64,000 nt of DNA from Alkalihalobacillus sp. AL-G (GTDB taxonomy: Bacteria > Bacillota > Bacilli > Bacillales > Fictibacillaceae): the NCBI RefSeq assembly GCF_030643805.1, contig NZ_CP094656.1:1612001-1676000 (forward strand), in the 5' to 3' direction. Under the pieces are notes generated by a model that did not search any database, was not told the origin of the DNA, and was given only the letters and a program-made list of their open reading frames with translations. Shown one piece after another: positions 34,944-45,078 of this stretch. The position numbers and the translations under genes were made by a program. The first letter of the stretch is position 1. Every line of letters starts with the position of its first letter.

Positions 34944-35050
34944 CTGCGTTACTCGGTTTTTTCCGGTCCTCACGTATTAATAACATACGTTACGGTCCTC
35001 AAAACTGTCGTGCCTTGAACCTCTTGTTTCTATTTCGTCGATTTTTGAAC
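34909..35050. repeat. 142-bp palindrome-ended intergenic element
   Basis: GTTCAAAAA (34909-34917) and TTTTTGAAC (35042-35050) form perfect 9-bp terminal inverted repeats. Smaller internal inverted arms, ACGTA (34973-34977) and TACGT, lie around the middle. The same arms bound the repeats at 25612-25687, so this is probably a non-coding dispersed repeat (MITE- or REP-like). A partial second copy follows directly. Confidence 0.55.
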
Positions 35051-35100
35051 CTGGTTTTTATCGATGTTCAAAAAGCCACCGAAGGATAAACGGCGAATTT
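35048..35100 (+). repeat. 53-bp direct repeat, copy 2 (before comZ)
   Basis: Identical to 34891-34943 over 53 bp. It ends 36 bp before the comZ start, so it may lie within or next to any comZ promoter. Confidence 0.85.
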
Positions 35101-35136
35101 TCTAGAGAGTTTTAATACATATTTGGAGGTATTTAT

Positions 35137-35319
35137 ATGGATCAAGAACGAAATATGAAATTCATGCAAATTGCGATGGCGCATTTGCCTGAAGCAAAGC
35201 AAATGATGGAACAAAAAGGAGTTGAATTTTCTATGGAGGATATTCAACCGATGCTAAATATGCTTATGAACGTAATGAACGATGCCTATGAGCTTGGAAA
35301 AGAAGAAGCTGGGGAATAG
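35137..35319 (+). CDS. comZ: ComZ, late competence regulator
   Basis: This 60-residue helical protein (FMQIAMAHLPEAKQMMEQKG, then MNDAYELGKEEAGE) matches ComZ, which in B. subtilis lowers comG expression. A GGAGGT site lies 6 nt before the ATG. It follows med but is separated from it by the repeat element, which may change their coupling. A terminator follows. Confidence 0.88.
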   Translation: MDQERNMKFMQIAMAHLPEAKQMMEQKGVEFSMEDIQPMLNMLMNVMNDAYELGKEEAGE

Positions 35320-35353
35320 GTCTATACGCCAAACCCTAAATTCATTATCAATT

Positions 35354-35385
35354 GAGCTGACAAGCCATAACGTCGGCTCTTTTTT
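35354..35385 (+). terminator. Terminator after comZ
   Basis: GAGCTGAC (35354-35361) pairs with GTCGGCTC (35372-35379, one G-U), followed by six Ts. Confidence 0.8.
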
Positions 35386-35449
35386 ATTGCGACATGCGTT
35401 TTCAGATTCTAATCTGTAAATGTTCGTGCTACTGGACAATATCATCTGT

Positions 35450-35478
35450 TTGAATTAAAATTAGTACCAACTCATAAT
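35450..35478 (+). promoter_or_regulatory. Probable fabHA promoter
   Basis: TTGAAT (35450-35455) and CATAAT (35473-35478) are separated by 17 bp, about 90 bp upstream of the fabHA ATG. Confidence 0.5.
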
Positions 35479-35490
35479 ATAAGATACTAA
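35461..35490. promoter_or_regulatory. FapR-like half-sites in the fabHA promoter
   Basis: TTAGTACC (35461-35468) lies between the -35 and -10 boxes and resembles a FapR half-operator. An inverted GATACTAA lies at 35483-35490. The spacing is wider than in the normal compact FapR palindrome, so control by FapR and malonyl-CoA is only suggested. Confidence 0.3.
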
Positions 35491-35569
35491 GGAAACGAGT
35501 TCAACAATATTTCAAACGTGGCTCACTTTGACATTGATTTAGTAAGTCATACAAAAAAGGGGTAATGGA

Positions 35570-36505
35570 ATGAATGCAGGAGTAATCGGTATTGGCAGGT
35601 ATGTTCCGGATCGTGTACTGACCAATGAAGACCTTGAGAAAATAGTGGATACTTCAGATGAATGGATTCGTTCACGAACGGGAATAGAAGAACGTAGAAT
35701 TGCTGATGATGATATGGATACTTCCCATCTGGCTGAACTAGCTGCGAAAAATGCTCTTGAAGATGCGGAAATCCCAGCAGAAGAACTTGATATGATTCTT
35801 GTAGCTACTGTAACAGGAGACTATGGTTTTCCGTCTGTAGCATGTTTAATCCAGGAACGACTTGGTGCCAAGAACGCAGTTGCCATGGATGTTAGTGCAG
35901 CGTGCGCTGGATTTATCTATGGTATGATAACTGCAAAACAATATATTGAATCAGGTACGTATAAAAAAATTCTTGTTGTCGGTGTAGAAAAACTTTCTAA
36001 AATTACGAATTGGGAAGACCGAAACACGGCCGTATTATTTGGTGACGGTGCCGGCGCAGCTATAATCGCTCCTGTATCTGAGGGTAGAGGAATCCTTTCA
36101 TTTGATATGGGTTCAGATGGATCAGGCGCAAAACATCTTTATCAAAACGGACAACACCTGTATATGAGTGGCCGAGAGGTGTTTAAGTTTGCCGTACGAC
36201 AAATGCCGGAATCATCCTTAAAGGTTGTTGAAAAGGCTGGTCTTGAAAAGGAAGATGTGGACTTCCTCATTCCTCATCAGGCAAACATTCGAATTATGGA
36301 AGCAGCACGGGAACGTCTTGGACTCCCAAGTGAAAAAATGGCTTACACTGTTCAAAAATATGGAAACACTTCTTCATCATCAATTCCGATCGCATTGGTT
36401 GAATCTGTAATGGATGGTAAAATAAAAGAAGATGATGTACTCGTACTTGTTGGTTTTGGCGGTGGCCTCACCTGGGGCGCGGTTGCATTGAAATGGGGAA
36501 AATAG
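35570..36505 (+). CDS. fabHA: Beta-ketoacyl-ACP synthase III FabH
   Basis: This 311-residue enzyme starts fatty-acid synthesis by condensing acyl-CoA with malonyl-ACP. The active-site Cys is in [11 protein letters not shown] (near residue 113). The catalytic His is in [11 protein letters not shown] (near 238), and the Asn in [10 protein letters not shown] (near 268). The length is normal. The ATG follows AAAAGGGG. It is in an operon with fabF 22 bp downstream. Confidence 0.96.
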   Translation: MNAGVIGIGRYVPDRVLTNEDLEKIVDTSDEWIRSRTGIEERRIADDDMDTSHLAELAAKNALEDAEIPAEELDMILVATVTGDYGFPSVACLIQERLGAKNAVAMDVSAACAGFIYGMITAKQYIESGTYKKILVVGVEKLSKITNWEDRNTAVLFGDGAGAAIIAPVSEGRGILSFDMGSDGSGAKHLYQNGQHLYMSGREVFKFAVRQMPESSLKVVEKAGLEKEDVDFLIPHQANIRIMEAARERLGLPSEKMAYTVQKYGNTSSSSIPIALVESVMDGKIKEDDVLVLVGFGGGLTWGAVALKWGK

Positions 36506-36527
36506 TCAATAAGGAGTTGGACAATAC

Positions 36528-37766
36528 ATGGGTAAACGAGTTGTTATTACAGGACTCGGCACGATTTCTCCACTAGGAAACGATGTTGAGACTACATGGA
36601 GAAATATCATTGACGGAAAATCCGGAATCGGTGAACTGACCCGTAAGGATAAAGAGCTATTTCCTGCTAAAGTTGCCGGGGAAGCAACAGAATTCGATCC
36701 AGAAGTATTTATGGACCGGAAAGACGCTCGAAAAATGGACCGTTTTACACAGTTTGCAATAGCTGCATCACTTATGGCCGTCAAAGATGCCGATTTGACG
36801 ATTACCGAAGAGATTGCACCAAGAGTCGGTGTTTGGATCGGTTCAGGGATTGGCGGAATGGAAACGTATGAACAGCAATTCAAGGTATTTATGGAAAAAG
36901 GACATCGGAGAGTCAGCCCATTCTTCGTACCGATGATGATTCCAGATATGGCGTCAGGACAAGTATCGATCATGCTTGGCGCAAAAGGAATTAATTCATG
37001 TACCGTAACCGCATGTGCTTCCGGAGCAAACTCAATCGGTGATGCATTTAAAGCGATTCAACGAGGTGATGCTGATGTAATGGTTACTGGAGGAAGTGAA
37101 GCGCCGATTACAAGCATGGCACTTGCTGGATTCTCATCTGCAAAGGCGCTTTCAACAAATCCTGATGCCGATTCTGCAAGCCGTCCATTTGATGCAAACC
37201 GTGATGGATTCGTAATGGGTGAAGGAGCAGGTATTCTCATTTTAGAATCACTTGAATCTGCACAAAAGCGCGGTGCGAAAATTTATGCAGAGATCACAGG
37301 ATATGGAGCTACAGGTGACGCATACCACATCACGCAACCAGCACCTGGTGGAGAAGGTGGCGTCCGAGCGATGAACATCGCGCTGAACGATGCTGGACTG
37401 AAGCCTGAAGAAGTGGATTATCTGAATGCTCACGGTACAAGCACCGACTATAATGATAAATATGAAACGATAGCAATTAAAAATGTTTTTGGAGAGCATG
37501 CAAATAAGCTTGCAATCAGCTCAACCAAGTCAATGACAGGACATTTACTGGGAGCAGCTGGTGGGCTCGAAGCCGTGCTTTCAGTCAAGGCTATTCAAGA
37601 TAACATCATGCCACCAACGATCAACTATGAAACACCAGATCCAGAATGTGATCTTGATTATGTACCAAATGAAGCCCGCAAGGCTGAAGTGAACACTGTA
37701 ATGAGTAATTCACTAGGCTTTGGCGGACATAACGTTGCACTCGTCTTCAAACGATTCTCAAATTAA
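36528..37766 (+). CDS. fabF: Beta-ketoacyl-ACP synthase II FabF
   Basis: This 412-residue elongation enzyme has the nucleophile in [13 protein letters not shown] (near residue 163), the NAHGTST histidine (near 303), and the [15 protein letters not shown] lysine/histidine (near 340). It extends acyl-ACP using malonyl-ACP. AAGGAG precedes the ATG. A strong terminator ends the fabHA-fabF operon. Confidence 0.97.
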   Translation: MGKRVVITGLGTISPLGNDVETTWRNIIDGKSGIGELTRKDKELFPAKVAGEATEFDPEVFMDRKDARKMDRFTQFAIAASLMAVKDADLTITEEIAPRVGVWIGSGIGGMETYEQQFKVFMEKGHRRVSPFFVPMMIPDMASGQVSIMLGAKGINSCTVTACASGANSIGDAFKAIQRGDADVMVTGGSEAPITSMALAGFSSAKALSTNPDADSASRPFDANRDGFVMGEGAGILILESLESAQKRGAKIYAEITGYGATGDAYHITQPAPGGEGGVRAMNIALNDAGLKPEEVDYLNAHGTSTDYNDKYETIAIKNVFGEHANKLAISSTKSMTGHLLGAAGGLEAVLSVKAIQDNIMPPTINYETPDPECDLDYVPNEARKAEVNTVMSNSLGFGGHNVALVFKRFSN

Positions 37767-37778
37767 ATAGGTTAGTGT

Positions 37779-37810
37779 AAAAACTGCAGAAAAATCTCTG
37801 CAGTTTTTTT
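37779..37810 (+). terminator. Terminator after fabF
   Basis: AAACTGCAGA (37781-37790) pairs perfectly with TCTGCAGTTT (37797-37806) and is followed by more Ts. Confidence 0.85.
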
Positions 37811-37924
37811 CTTTCTTTTTAAATACATTTAATATAGAAGAAACTGGTCTTTATCCATATAGGAATAAATGAACGACCCTGCCCATATAGTGAAATAAAT
37901 AGTGTACAAGCACTCGTATGGGAG

Positions 37925-38158
37925 ATGAGGGCTTTGATTTTTCGAATGTTTATTCTATTAATTGGTTTTAGCCTGTCCGTGGCCGGTGGAGTCAGTTTGA
38001 TAGCATTTTTAAACTTGATCTCTGCGGGGCATGGATTCGTGAAATATTTACTATTCATCAGCACAAGATCTGAATTTTATATATTTCTAATAGGACTTGC
38101 ATTCATCTGGGGAAGCATATACATCCCATCATTTCGTCGTAATTCCGATCAAGATTGA
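37925..38158 (+). CDS. Small two-helix membrane protein
   Basis: This protein of up to 77 residues has two hydrophobic helices (MFILLIGFSLSVAGG and the FYIFLIGLAFIWGSIY region) and a short charged tail. The TTG at 37934, 9 nt after GGGAG, may be the real start rather than the ATG at 37925. The family is not recognised; it fills the position between fabF and yjbA. Confidence 0.6.
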   Translation: MRALIFRMFILLIGFSLSVAGGVSLIAFLNLISAGHGFVKYLLFISTRSEFYIFLIGLAFIWGSIYIPSFRRNSDQD

Positions 38159-38268
38159 CGATTCAATACAAATGTCGACGGAAATTCAGCATTTTATAGA
38201 ATAATTTAGGGAACCTCTGACTATACTGATTTTAATAAACAGTAAATCCTGTAAAGTGAGGGGTATAC

Positions 38269-39018
38269 ATGTTGTATTTACGTGATGTATGGGTCAACTG
38301 GTTTGAAGGAGAAGAAAACGGATATAACGTATGTGAATTCCATGAATGGCGAAAAGAGGATTTTATTGAATTACTGGATCAAGTCCCCATCGTTAAAATG
38401 GAAACATCCTTGCTCGACTACATAGAGAATGACTTAAGCGAATTACCGTTACAACTCTTAGAAGAAGTTAAGAACAAAAGCTACATCCGGAAAAATAATC
38501 AGCGGGAACAAATTGAATATTGTTTTATCGGTACGGATGGAAAAAAGTGCTTAGTTGCGGATACGATGGGATATAAAATTCCAATTCGCAAAAGCAGGAT
38601 GATCCCTCGTCAAGAGCAATTGGTTTATGAAATGGCCGAGGAGATTGACTCGAGGCGATATACCTTCGACACTAAGCAGCTGACTAAAAAGGAGTATCAC
38701 ATTCTGTCACCAGAACCTGGAAGTATGAATGGATTGACAAGAAGGGAGAGGCAACTAAAACAGCTTCTTTACATGGCTCTTGATCAAATGTACTCAACAG
38801 GGAATACAGCTGAAGCCCGATATTGGTATACGGAATGGATCCCAGAAAAGTATTCTGACATCCAGGTAATGAGCTTTGATGAGGCGTGGAGAGCTTTGTA
38901 TCTCGAAGTCTCTCAGGGATGGACATTCAAACATCAAACGATATGCGAACGATTAATTAAGGGGCAGCCATATTTCGAAAAAATTTGGGAATTGGAAAAA
39001 GGGACCCATGTGAATTAA
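38269..39018 (+). CDS. yjbA: YjbA family protein (DUF3603)
   Basis: This is a 249-residue soluble protein starting [20 protein letters not shown], with [21 protein letters not shown] in the middle and a C-terminal [17 protein letters not shown]. It matches the YjbA (DUF3603) family. Function unknown. It lies beside trpS as in B. subtilis. A terminator follows. Confidence 0.85.
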   Translation: MLYLRDVWVNWFEGEENGYNVCEFHEWRKEDFIELLDQVPIVKMETSLLDYIENDLSELPLQLLEEVKNKSYIRKNNQREQIEYCFIGTDGKKCLVADTMGYKIPIRKSRMIPRQEQLVYEMAEEIDSRRYTFDTKQLTKKEYHILSPEPGSMNGLTRRERQLKQLLYMALDQMYSTGNTAEARYWYTEWIPEKYSDIQVMSFDEAWRALYLEVSQGWTFKHQTICERLIKGQPYFEKIWELEKGTHVN

Positions 39019-39020
39019 AG

Positions 39021-39047
39021 AAGACCGCAATCAAAATGCGGTCTTTT
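39021..39047. terminator. Terminator after yjbA
   Basis: AAGACCGCA (39021-39029) pairs perfectly with TGCGGTCTT (39037-39045), flanked by A- and T-runs. It lies between yjbA and the convergent trpS. Confidence 0.82.
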
Positions 39048-39122
39048 TACATTATGGTTTAGGTTGATGGATATTAGGATGAAGCTTTGCAATAGCCAGG
39101 TTCCTTACCTATTTAGGCGGAT

Positions 39123-40118
<996 letters not shown>

Positions 40119-40142
40119 TCACTCCTTATAATTTTTTGAAAA

Positions 40143-40435
40143 ATAAAAAACGCGACACAATCACCCAATTATGGGACGATTACACCGCGTTGCCACCCAG
40201 TTTATCCTTTTAATAAAGAATCACTCTGCAATCTGCGTGTACGTATAGGATGTACATACAGATGGTCCATAGTAACGTATGAACAAAAACGTCAAAGCCT
40301 ACTACTGTTTGGTTCGGTTTGAATGCTCCGAAGTCCATTCCACATATCCTTCTTATCTGTTTTCACCAGCCACAGACTCTCTGAAAAGACTGAATATATG
40401 TACTCTCTCCATCATCGCGAAGTTCTATTTAGTTT
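40143..40435 (-). ncRNA. T-box leader of trpS
   Basis: Read on the minus strand, the leader contains the conserved T-box sequence GGGTGGCAACGCGG (complement of 40186-40199). It can pair with the tRNA acceptor end. A competing terminator follows: the GTAATCGTCCCATA arm and its partner end in GTGTCGCG, followed by a T-run near 40143. UGG triplets, the Trp codon, occur in the upstream stem I region and could be the specifier. Uncharged tRNA-Trp should raise trpS transcription. Confidence 0.85.
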
Positions 40436-40441
40436 TTTGTT

Positions 40442-40470
40442 AGTATATCCAAATCATCAACTGTTTGCAA
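40442..40470 (-). promoter_or_regulatory. Sigma-A promoter of the trpS T-box transcript
   Basis: On the minus strand TTGCAA (40470-40465) and TATACT (40447-40442) are separated by exactly 17 bp. The -35 box directly follows the stop codon of the DUF3899 gene. Confidence 0.7.
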
Positions 40471-40836
40471 CTAAAAGCTGGAGTAGGAAATAAGCACGGT
40501 TAATAGAAACCCTATAAACCCCGAAAGAAGCAGCGGTTCTGTATACGAGTACTCAAATGCCTCAGAAGGAAGGTCCATACGTTCAACATCCTCCATCGTT
40601 GCACCCATTCTTGTTCCTTTTTTCATGAAACGACGCACACTCAACGTGATCCCGTCAAAGAACCCACCTCTTGTAACAAAAAACAGTGCTCCAATCATGA
40701 TATAAAAGAGTGAAACAATAAAGACTGAATTAATGAAGATTAACATCGTCATCTCATTATAATAAAGATATCCAATAATAACAGCTATGAATAAGATTGT
40801 TAAAAAAATCGCAATTGAACGCTTAATAAGTACCAT
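40471..40836 (-). CDS. DUF3899 family membrane protein
   Basis: This 121-residue membrane protein has hydrophobic helices near residues 7-27, 30-54 and 102-121. A polar loop between them contains FFDGITLSVRRFMKKGTRMG and an ERMDLPSEAFEYSY segment, which fits DUF3899. The role is unknown. GAGGTGAC precedes the ATG. It is upstream of trpS on the same strand. Confidence 0.78.
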   Translation of the reverse strand: MVLIKRSIAIFLTILFIAVIIGYLYYNEMTMLIFINSVFIVSLFYIMIGALFFVTRGGFFDGITLSVRRFMKKGTRMGATMEDVERMDLPSEAFEYSYTEPLLLSGFIGFLLTVLISYSSF

Positions 40837-41262
40837 CTTGTCACCTCAAGATGATGATACACGAATCAAGTAGAATAAAGCAATCTCCTTTACAAATGAT
40901 ACAGCGCGTGTAATAAGTCAGAATATTTCATATGTATTGAAAAATGCATAGACCATACATTCGGGACCGTACAATGTGTGTTTTCATTGCGGTATCCAAC
41001 AAATGATATGCATTTCCATTCATTTTTAAGCACTACCGACCTAATTAACCACGATTTCAATGATAGGTAAATAGTCCTATTTTTTGTCACCAAACCGTAA
41101 TTAATAAAGGTTTTTTGTAAATTATATTAAAAAAAGTGTATGCAAAATAGTGTGAAAACTTGTATAATACGAAATGTGGACGAAAAACTTAAATAATCTG
41201 ACGATTGTTTAGGGACAACGTTCACGGAAATTCAACAAATAATTAGGGGAGGTCATTAAGAC
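40837..41262. other. Intergenic region with the opp promoter
   Basis: A TATAAT at 41163-41168 is the probable -10 box of the opp operon, with a weak -35 (TATGCA, 41139-41144). The rest is AT-rich. No protein-coding small ORF looks convincing; the minus-strand frame at 40890-41093 has no ribosome site or recognisable product. Confidence 0.5.
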
Positions 41263-42951
41263 ATGAAAAAGTCAAAATGGTCATTGCTTATGACACTAGT
41301 ATTAGTGCTAAGCATGTTCCTCGCGGCTTGTAGCGGCGGCGGCGGCGGTACTGACACTACTGACGACGGCGACACAGGTAGCGATGGAGATAAGGGAACA
41401 ACAGAAGAAAAAGCTGAACCACAAGTTTTAAACATTATTGAATCTGCGGAAATTCCGACTATGGATTCAGTAATGGGTACGGATGCAGTAGCATTCCAGG
41501 TAATGGCAGGAGTATTTGAAGGTCTTTATCGTCTAGGTAAAGATATGCAGCCTGTTCCTGGTATCGCAGAAAGACACGAAGTGAGTGACGATCAATTGGT
41601 CTACACATTCCACCTTCGTGATGCGAAATGGACAAATGGTACACCAGTAACTGCAAAAGACTTCGTCTATTCATGGCAAAAAGCAGTTAATCCAGAAACA
41701 GCGTCTCAATACTCATTCATCTTGGGTCCTGTCAAGAACGCTGCTGCAATCTCTGCTGGTGACATGAAGCCAAGTGAGTTAGGTGTTGAAGCCGTTGATG
41801 ACAAGACGTTGAAAGTAACACTTGAACGTCCAACTCCATACTTCCTAAGCTTGACTACATTTGCGACTTTCTTGCCGCAAAATCAAGAGTATGTTGAGTC
41901 TCAAGGCGATAACTACGCTCTTGAAGCAGATACCATGATTTACAACGGACCATTCACTTTAACTGAGTGGAAGCACGAAGAAGGATGGGTAATGAAAAAG
42001 AACCCTGACTACTGGGATGCTGAAACAGTTAAGCTAGAAGAAATCAATGTTAAAGTCGTAAAAGACCCTGCAACTGCAGTTAACCTTTATGAAACTGGAA
42101 AGATTGATCGTGTAGGTCTATCTTCTGAATATGTAAATAAATACAAAGATCACCCTGATTTCAAATCTTACGGTGAGGCTGTCTTGTTCTACTTCAAGTA
42201 CAACCAGACTCGTAACGAAGCACTAGCGAACGCTGATGTTCGTAAAGCGCTAAGCATGGCGATCAACAAGGAAGACCTTGTTAACGTTATCCTTAACAAC
42301 GGATCGATCCCTGCATACTTCGCTGTTCCTAAAGACTTCGTTACAAACCCTGAAACTGGTGAAGACTTCCGTGCAGCAAACGGCGACATGCTTAAGTACA
42401 ACGTTGAAAAAGCACAGGAGCACTGGGAAAAGGGACTTGAAGCACTTGGAAAAGACAAGGTTACTCTTGAAATCCTAGGTGGAGACACAGAAACGTCTAA
42501 GAAGATGCAAGCATACTTCAAGGCGCAGCTCGAAGAAAACCTTCCTGGACTTACAATCGAACTTAAAGGTGTACCATTTAAGCAACGTCTAGAGCTAGAT
42601 GAAGCACAGGATTATGACATCCAGTTTGCTGGATGGGGTCCTGACTATCAGGATGCTATGACGTTCGTCGACCTTTGGGTAACTGACGGTGGACACAACA
42701 AGATGGGTTACTCTAACCCTGAATATGATGCACTTGTAGAAGCAGCGAAAACGGAACTAGCTGGTAAGCCGGTTGAACGTTTCGAAGCAATGCAAAAGGC
42801 AGAGAAAATGCTTCTTACTGAAGATGCAGCGATTGGACCACTTTACCAACGTGGTACTTCTCAACTTTGGAAGCCATACGTGAAAAACGTATATATCAAC
42901 TCATTCGGTCCTGACTACACTTACAAGTGGGCATATATCGAAGGGAAATAA
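41263..42951 (+). CDS. oppA: Oligopeptide ABC transporter binding lipoprotein OppA
   Basis: This is a 562-residue peptide-binding protein (SBP family 5). The lipobox is FLAAC near residue 23, followed by a Gly/Asp/Thr-rich linker. Family motifs include GVFEGLYRLGKDMQPVPGIA, WTNGTPVTAKDFVYSWQKAV and VRKALSMAINKE. In Bacillus, Opp imports peptides for nutrition and signalling in competence and sporulation. It heads the opp operon. The codon usage is biased to common codons, consistent with high expression. Confidence 0.95.
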   Translation: MKKSKWSLLMTLVLVLSMFLAACSGGGGGTDTTDDGDTGSDGDKGTTEEKAEPQVLNIIESAEIPTMDSVMGTDAVAFQVMAGVFEGLYRLGKDMQPVPGIAERHEVSDDQLVYTFHLRDAKWTNGTPVTAKDFVYSWQKAVNPETASQYSFILGPVKNAAAISAGDMKPSELGVEAVDDKTLKVTLERPTPYFLSLTTFATFLPQNQEYVESQGDNYALEADTMIYNGPFTLTEWKHEEGWVMKKNPDYWDAETVKLEEINVKVVKDPATAVNLYETGKIDRVGLSSEYVNKYKDHPDFKSYGEAVLFYFKYNQTRNEALANADVRKALSMAINKEDLVNVILNNGSIPAYFAVPKDFVTNPETGEDFRAANGDMLKYNVEKAQEHWEKGLEALGKDKVTLEILGGDTETSKKMQAYFKAQLEENLPGLTIELKGVPFKQRLELDEAQDYDIQFAGWGPDYQDAMTFVDLWVTDGGHNKMGYSNPEYDALVEAAKTELAGKPVERFEAMQKAEKMLLTEDAAIGPLYQRGTSQLWKPYVKNVYINSFGPDYTYKWAYIEGK

Positions 42952-42979
42952 TAAGGTACTAGTTTTAAGATAGTATCAG

Positions 42980-43019
42980 GAGAGTATATGTCGTCCTGAA
43001 AGACGTATACTCTCTTTTT
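42980..43019 (+). terminator. Terminator-like hairpin between oppA and oppB
   Basis: GAGAGTATATGTC (42980-42992) pairs with GACGTATACTCTC (43002-43014, one G-U) and is followed by five Ts. The opp genes continue downstream, so reading through must occur or a second promoter exists. It probably sets a high oppA:oppBCDF ratio. Confidence 0.8.
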
Positions 43020-43125
43020 CCCTGTAAAGGAATTATTTTTAGAAAATAATAAACCTTTTGATAGTTAATGATCTTTCAGCAGAATAGCACAGAAAAATAG
43101 AAGGCATACATGGAGGTGGAAGAGG

Positions 43126-44055
43126 ATGAAAGGGTATATCTTTCAACGTGTAATCTATATGCTAGTTACACTTGTCCTCATTGCTTCTGCAACGTTTTTC
43201 CTTATGAAGATTATGCCAGGGACCCCCCTGAGCAACGCGGAAAAACTGACAGCAGAACAAGAAGCAATCATTCTTGATAAATATGGTCTTGATGAACCTA
43301 TCCCCGTTCAATATGTAACATATATGGCCAATGTATTCACAGGTGATCTTGGATTGTCATTTCAATTTGACGGTCGTGAGGTTACCGGCATGATAATGCA
43401 GCGGATTGGTCCGTCTGCTCAGCTTGGATTACAGGCGATGATTTTTGGATCGATTTTCGGTATATTATTAGGGATTCTTTCAGCAATTCGCTATAACACG
43501 ATTTGGGATTACGGGTCTACATTTATTGCGGTAATCGGTAAATCAATCCCAAGCTTTGTGTTTGCGGCACTACTTCAATATTATGTTGCCGTTAAGCTTG
43601 GATGGCTCCCTGTAGCTTTTTGGGATGGATTCCAGTACACGATTCTCCCTACAATTTCAATGGGGGTATTCGTAGTTGCGATCGCCGCACGTTTCACCCG
43701 AACAGAAATGCTTGAAGTAATGGGTCAAGAGTACATTACGACTGCAAGAGCAAAGGGTGTCAGTGGCATCGGTGTCGTATTCAAGCACGGAATCCGCAAT
43801 GCACTGATTCCATTGATTACAATCATGGGACCGCTTGCAATCGGTTTGATGACAGGATCTTTAGTCATAGAGCGAATTTTCGCTATTCCTGGTCTTGGAG
43901 AACAATTTGTACGTTCCATAACGACAAATGACTATCCAGTAATCATGGGTACAACTTTATTCTATTCATTCTTCTTGGTTTTGATTATTTTAGTTGTTGA
44001 CATTTTATACGGAGTTATCGATCCACGAATCCGTCTGGCAGGGGGGAAAGATTAA
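43126..44055 (+). CDS. oppB: Oligopeptide ABC transporter permease OppB
   Basis: This 309-residue permease begins with the DppB/OppB-type helix and has the MKIMPGTPLSNAEKLTAEQ periplasmic start, six helices, and an EAA loop near residues 200-225 (EYITTARAKGVSGIGVVFKHGIRNAL). It forms the channel with OppC. GGAGGTGG precedes the ATG; it ends in a one-base overlap with oppC. Confidence 0.95.
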   Translation: MKGYIFQRVIYMLVTLVLIASATFFLMKIMPGTPLSNAEKLTAEQEAIILDKYGLDEPIPVQYVTYMANVFTGDLGLSFQFDGREVTGMIMQRIGPSAQLGLQAMIFGSIFGILLGILSAIRYNTIWDYGSTFIAVIGKSIPSFVFAALLQYYVAVKLGWLPVAFWDGFQYTILPTISMGVFVVAIAARFTRTEMLEVMGQEYITTARAKGVSGIGVVFKHGIRNALIPLITIMGPLAIGLMTGSLVIERIFAIPGLGEQFVRSITTNDYPVIMGTTLFYSFFLVLIILVVDILYGVIDPRIRLAGGKD

Positions 44056-45068
44056 TGAGTAAACGTGAAGAATCCGTTACAGAAGAATTGTTTCAGCCTG
44101 CCGAGATTGATCAGGAAAAAAGTGAAGAAATTGCCGGACCAAGTTTAAGCTTCTGGCAGGACGCATGGATCAGCCTCAGGAAAAACAAAGCAGCAATTAT
44201 CGGTATGATAATTCTAGTCTTGCTTGCATTCTTTGCAATATTCGGTTCGATGATCGGCCCATACGATTCATCAAGTCAGGATTTGGGAAGAGCCAACTTA
44301 CCTCCTAGAGTACCAGTGCTTGAAGACTGGGGAATTATGGACGGTATTGACGAAATGGGTAACGACATGTATGAGTTCAAAGGGGTAAAAGACCAGTATT
44401 TCTGGTTAGGTACGGATGGTCTTGGCCGTGATCTTTGGTCTCGCATTTGGCAGGGAACCCGTATCTCCTTATATATCGCACTGCTTGCTGCTACAATTGA
44501 TATGGTAATTGGTGTCGCTTATGGTGGTATTTCTGCTTATTATGGCGGCAGGACCGATAATGTCATGCAGCGTATCGTTGAAATATTAGTCGGGATACCG
44601 AACTTGATTATCGTAATCTTGATGATTCTCGTAATGGACCCAGGAATCATATCCATTACCGTGGCATTGACAATAACAGGATGGATAGGGATGTCGAGGA
44701 TAGTACGTGGACAAATTCTCAAACTGAAAACTCAGGAGTTCGTTCTCGCTTCCCGTACACTCGGTTCATCTGATAATAAGATAATTACGAAACACTTAAT
44801 TCCGAACGTAATGAGTGTCATCGTCATCAATACGATGTTTACGATTCCTGCAGCGATATTCTTCGAAGCATTCTTAAGCTTCATCGGGCTAGGTCTACAG
44901 CCTCCAATCGCTTCGCTAGGAACTTTGATTGAAGACGGATATAGAAATATGCAGATTTTCCCTCATATGATGATTTATCCATCAATTGTGATCAGTTTAA
45001 TCATGATTGCGTTTAACATCGTTGCTGACGGATTACGTGATGCACTCGATCCGAAGATGAGAGATTAG
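44055..45068 (+). CDS. oppC: Oligopeptide ABC transporter permease OppC
   Basis: This 337-residue permease has the N-terminal OppC signature (SFWQDAWISLRKNKAAIIGM), a WLGTDGLGRDLWSRIWQGTR motif and an EAA loop near residues 225-255 (EFVLASRTLGSSDNKIITKHLIPN). It pairs with OppB. Its ATG shares a base with the oppB stop. Confidence 0.95.
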   Translation: MSKREESVTEELFQPAEIDQEKSEEIAGPSLSFWQDAWISLRKNKAAIIGMIILVLLAFFAIFGSMIGPYDSSSQDLGRANLPPRVPVLEDWGIMDGIDEMGNDMYEFKGVKDQYFWLGTDGLGRDLWSRIWQGTRISLYIALLAATIDMVIGVAYGGISAYYGGRTDNVMQRIVEILVGIPNLIIVILMILVMDPGIISITVALTITGWIGMSRIVRGQILKLKTQEFVLASRTLGSSDNKIITKHLIPNVMSVIVINTMFTIPAAIFFEAFLSFIGLGLQPPIASLGTLIEDGYRNMQIFPHMMIYPSIVISLIMIAFNIVADGLRDALDPKMRD

Positions 45069-45078
45069 TAGAAGGTGG

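Noticed and set aside
34880-35089. 69-codon plus-strand frame right after med
   Set aside because: It is made almost wholly of the two repeat copies and the element between them, and has no ribosome site.
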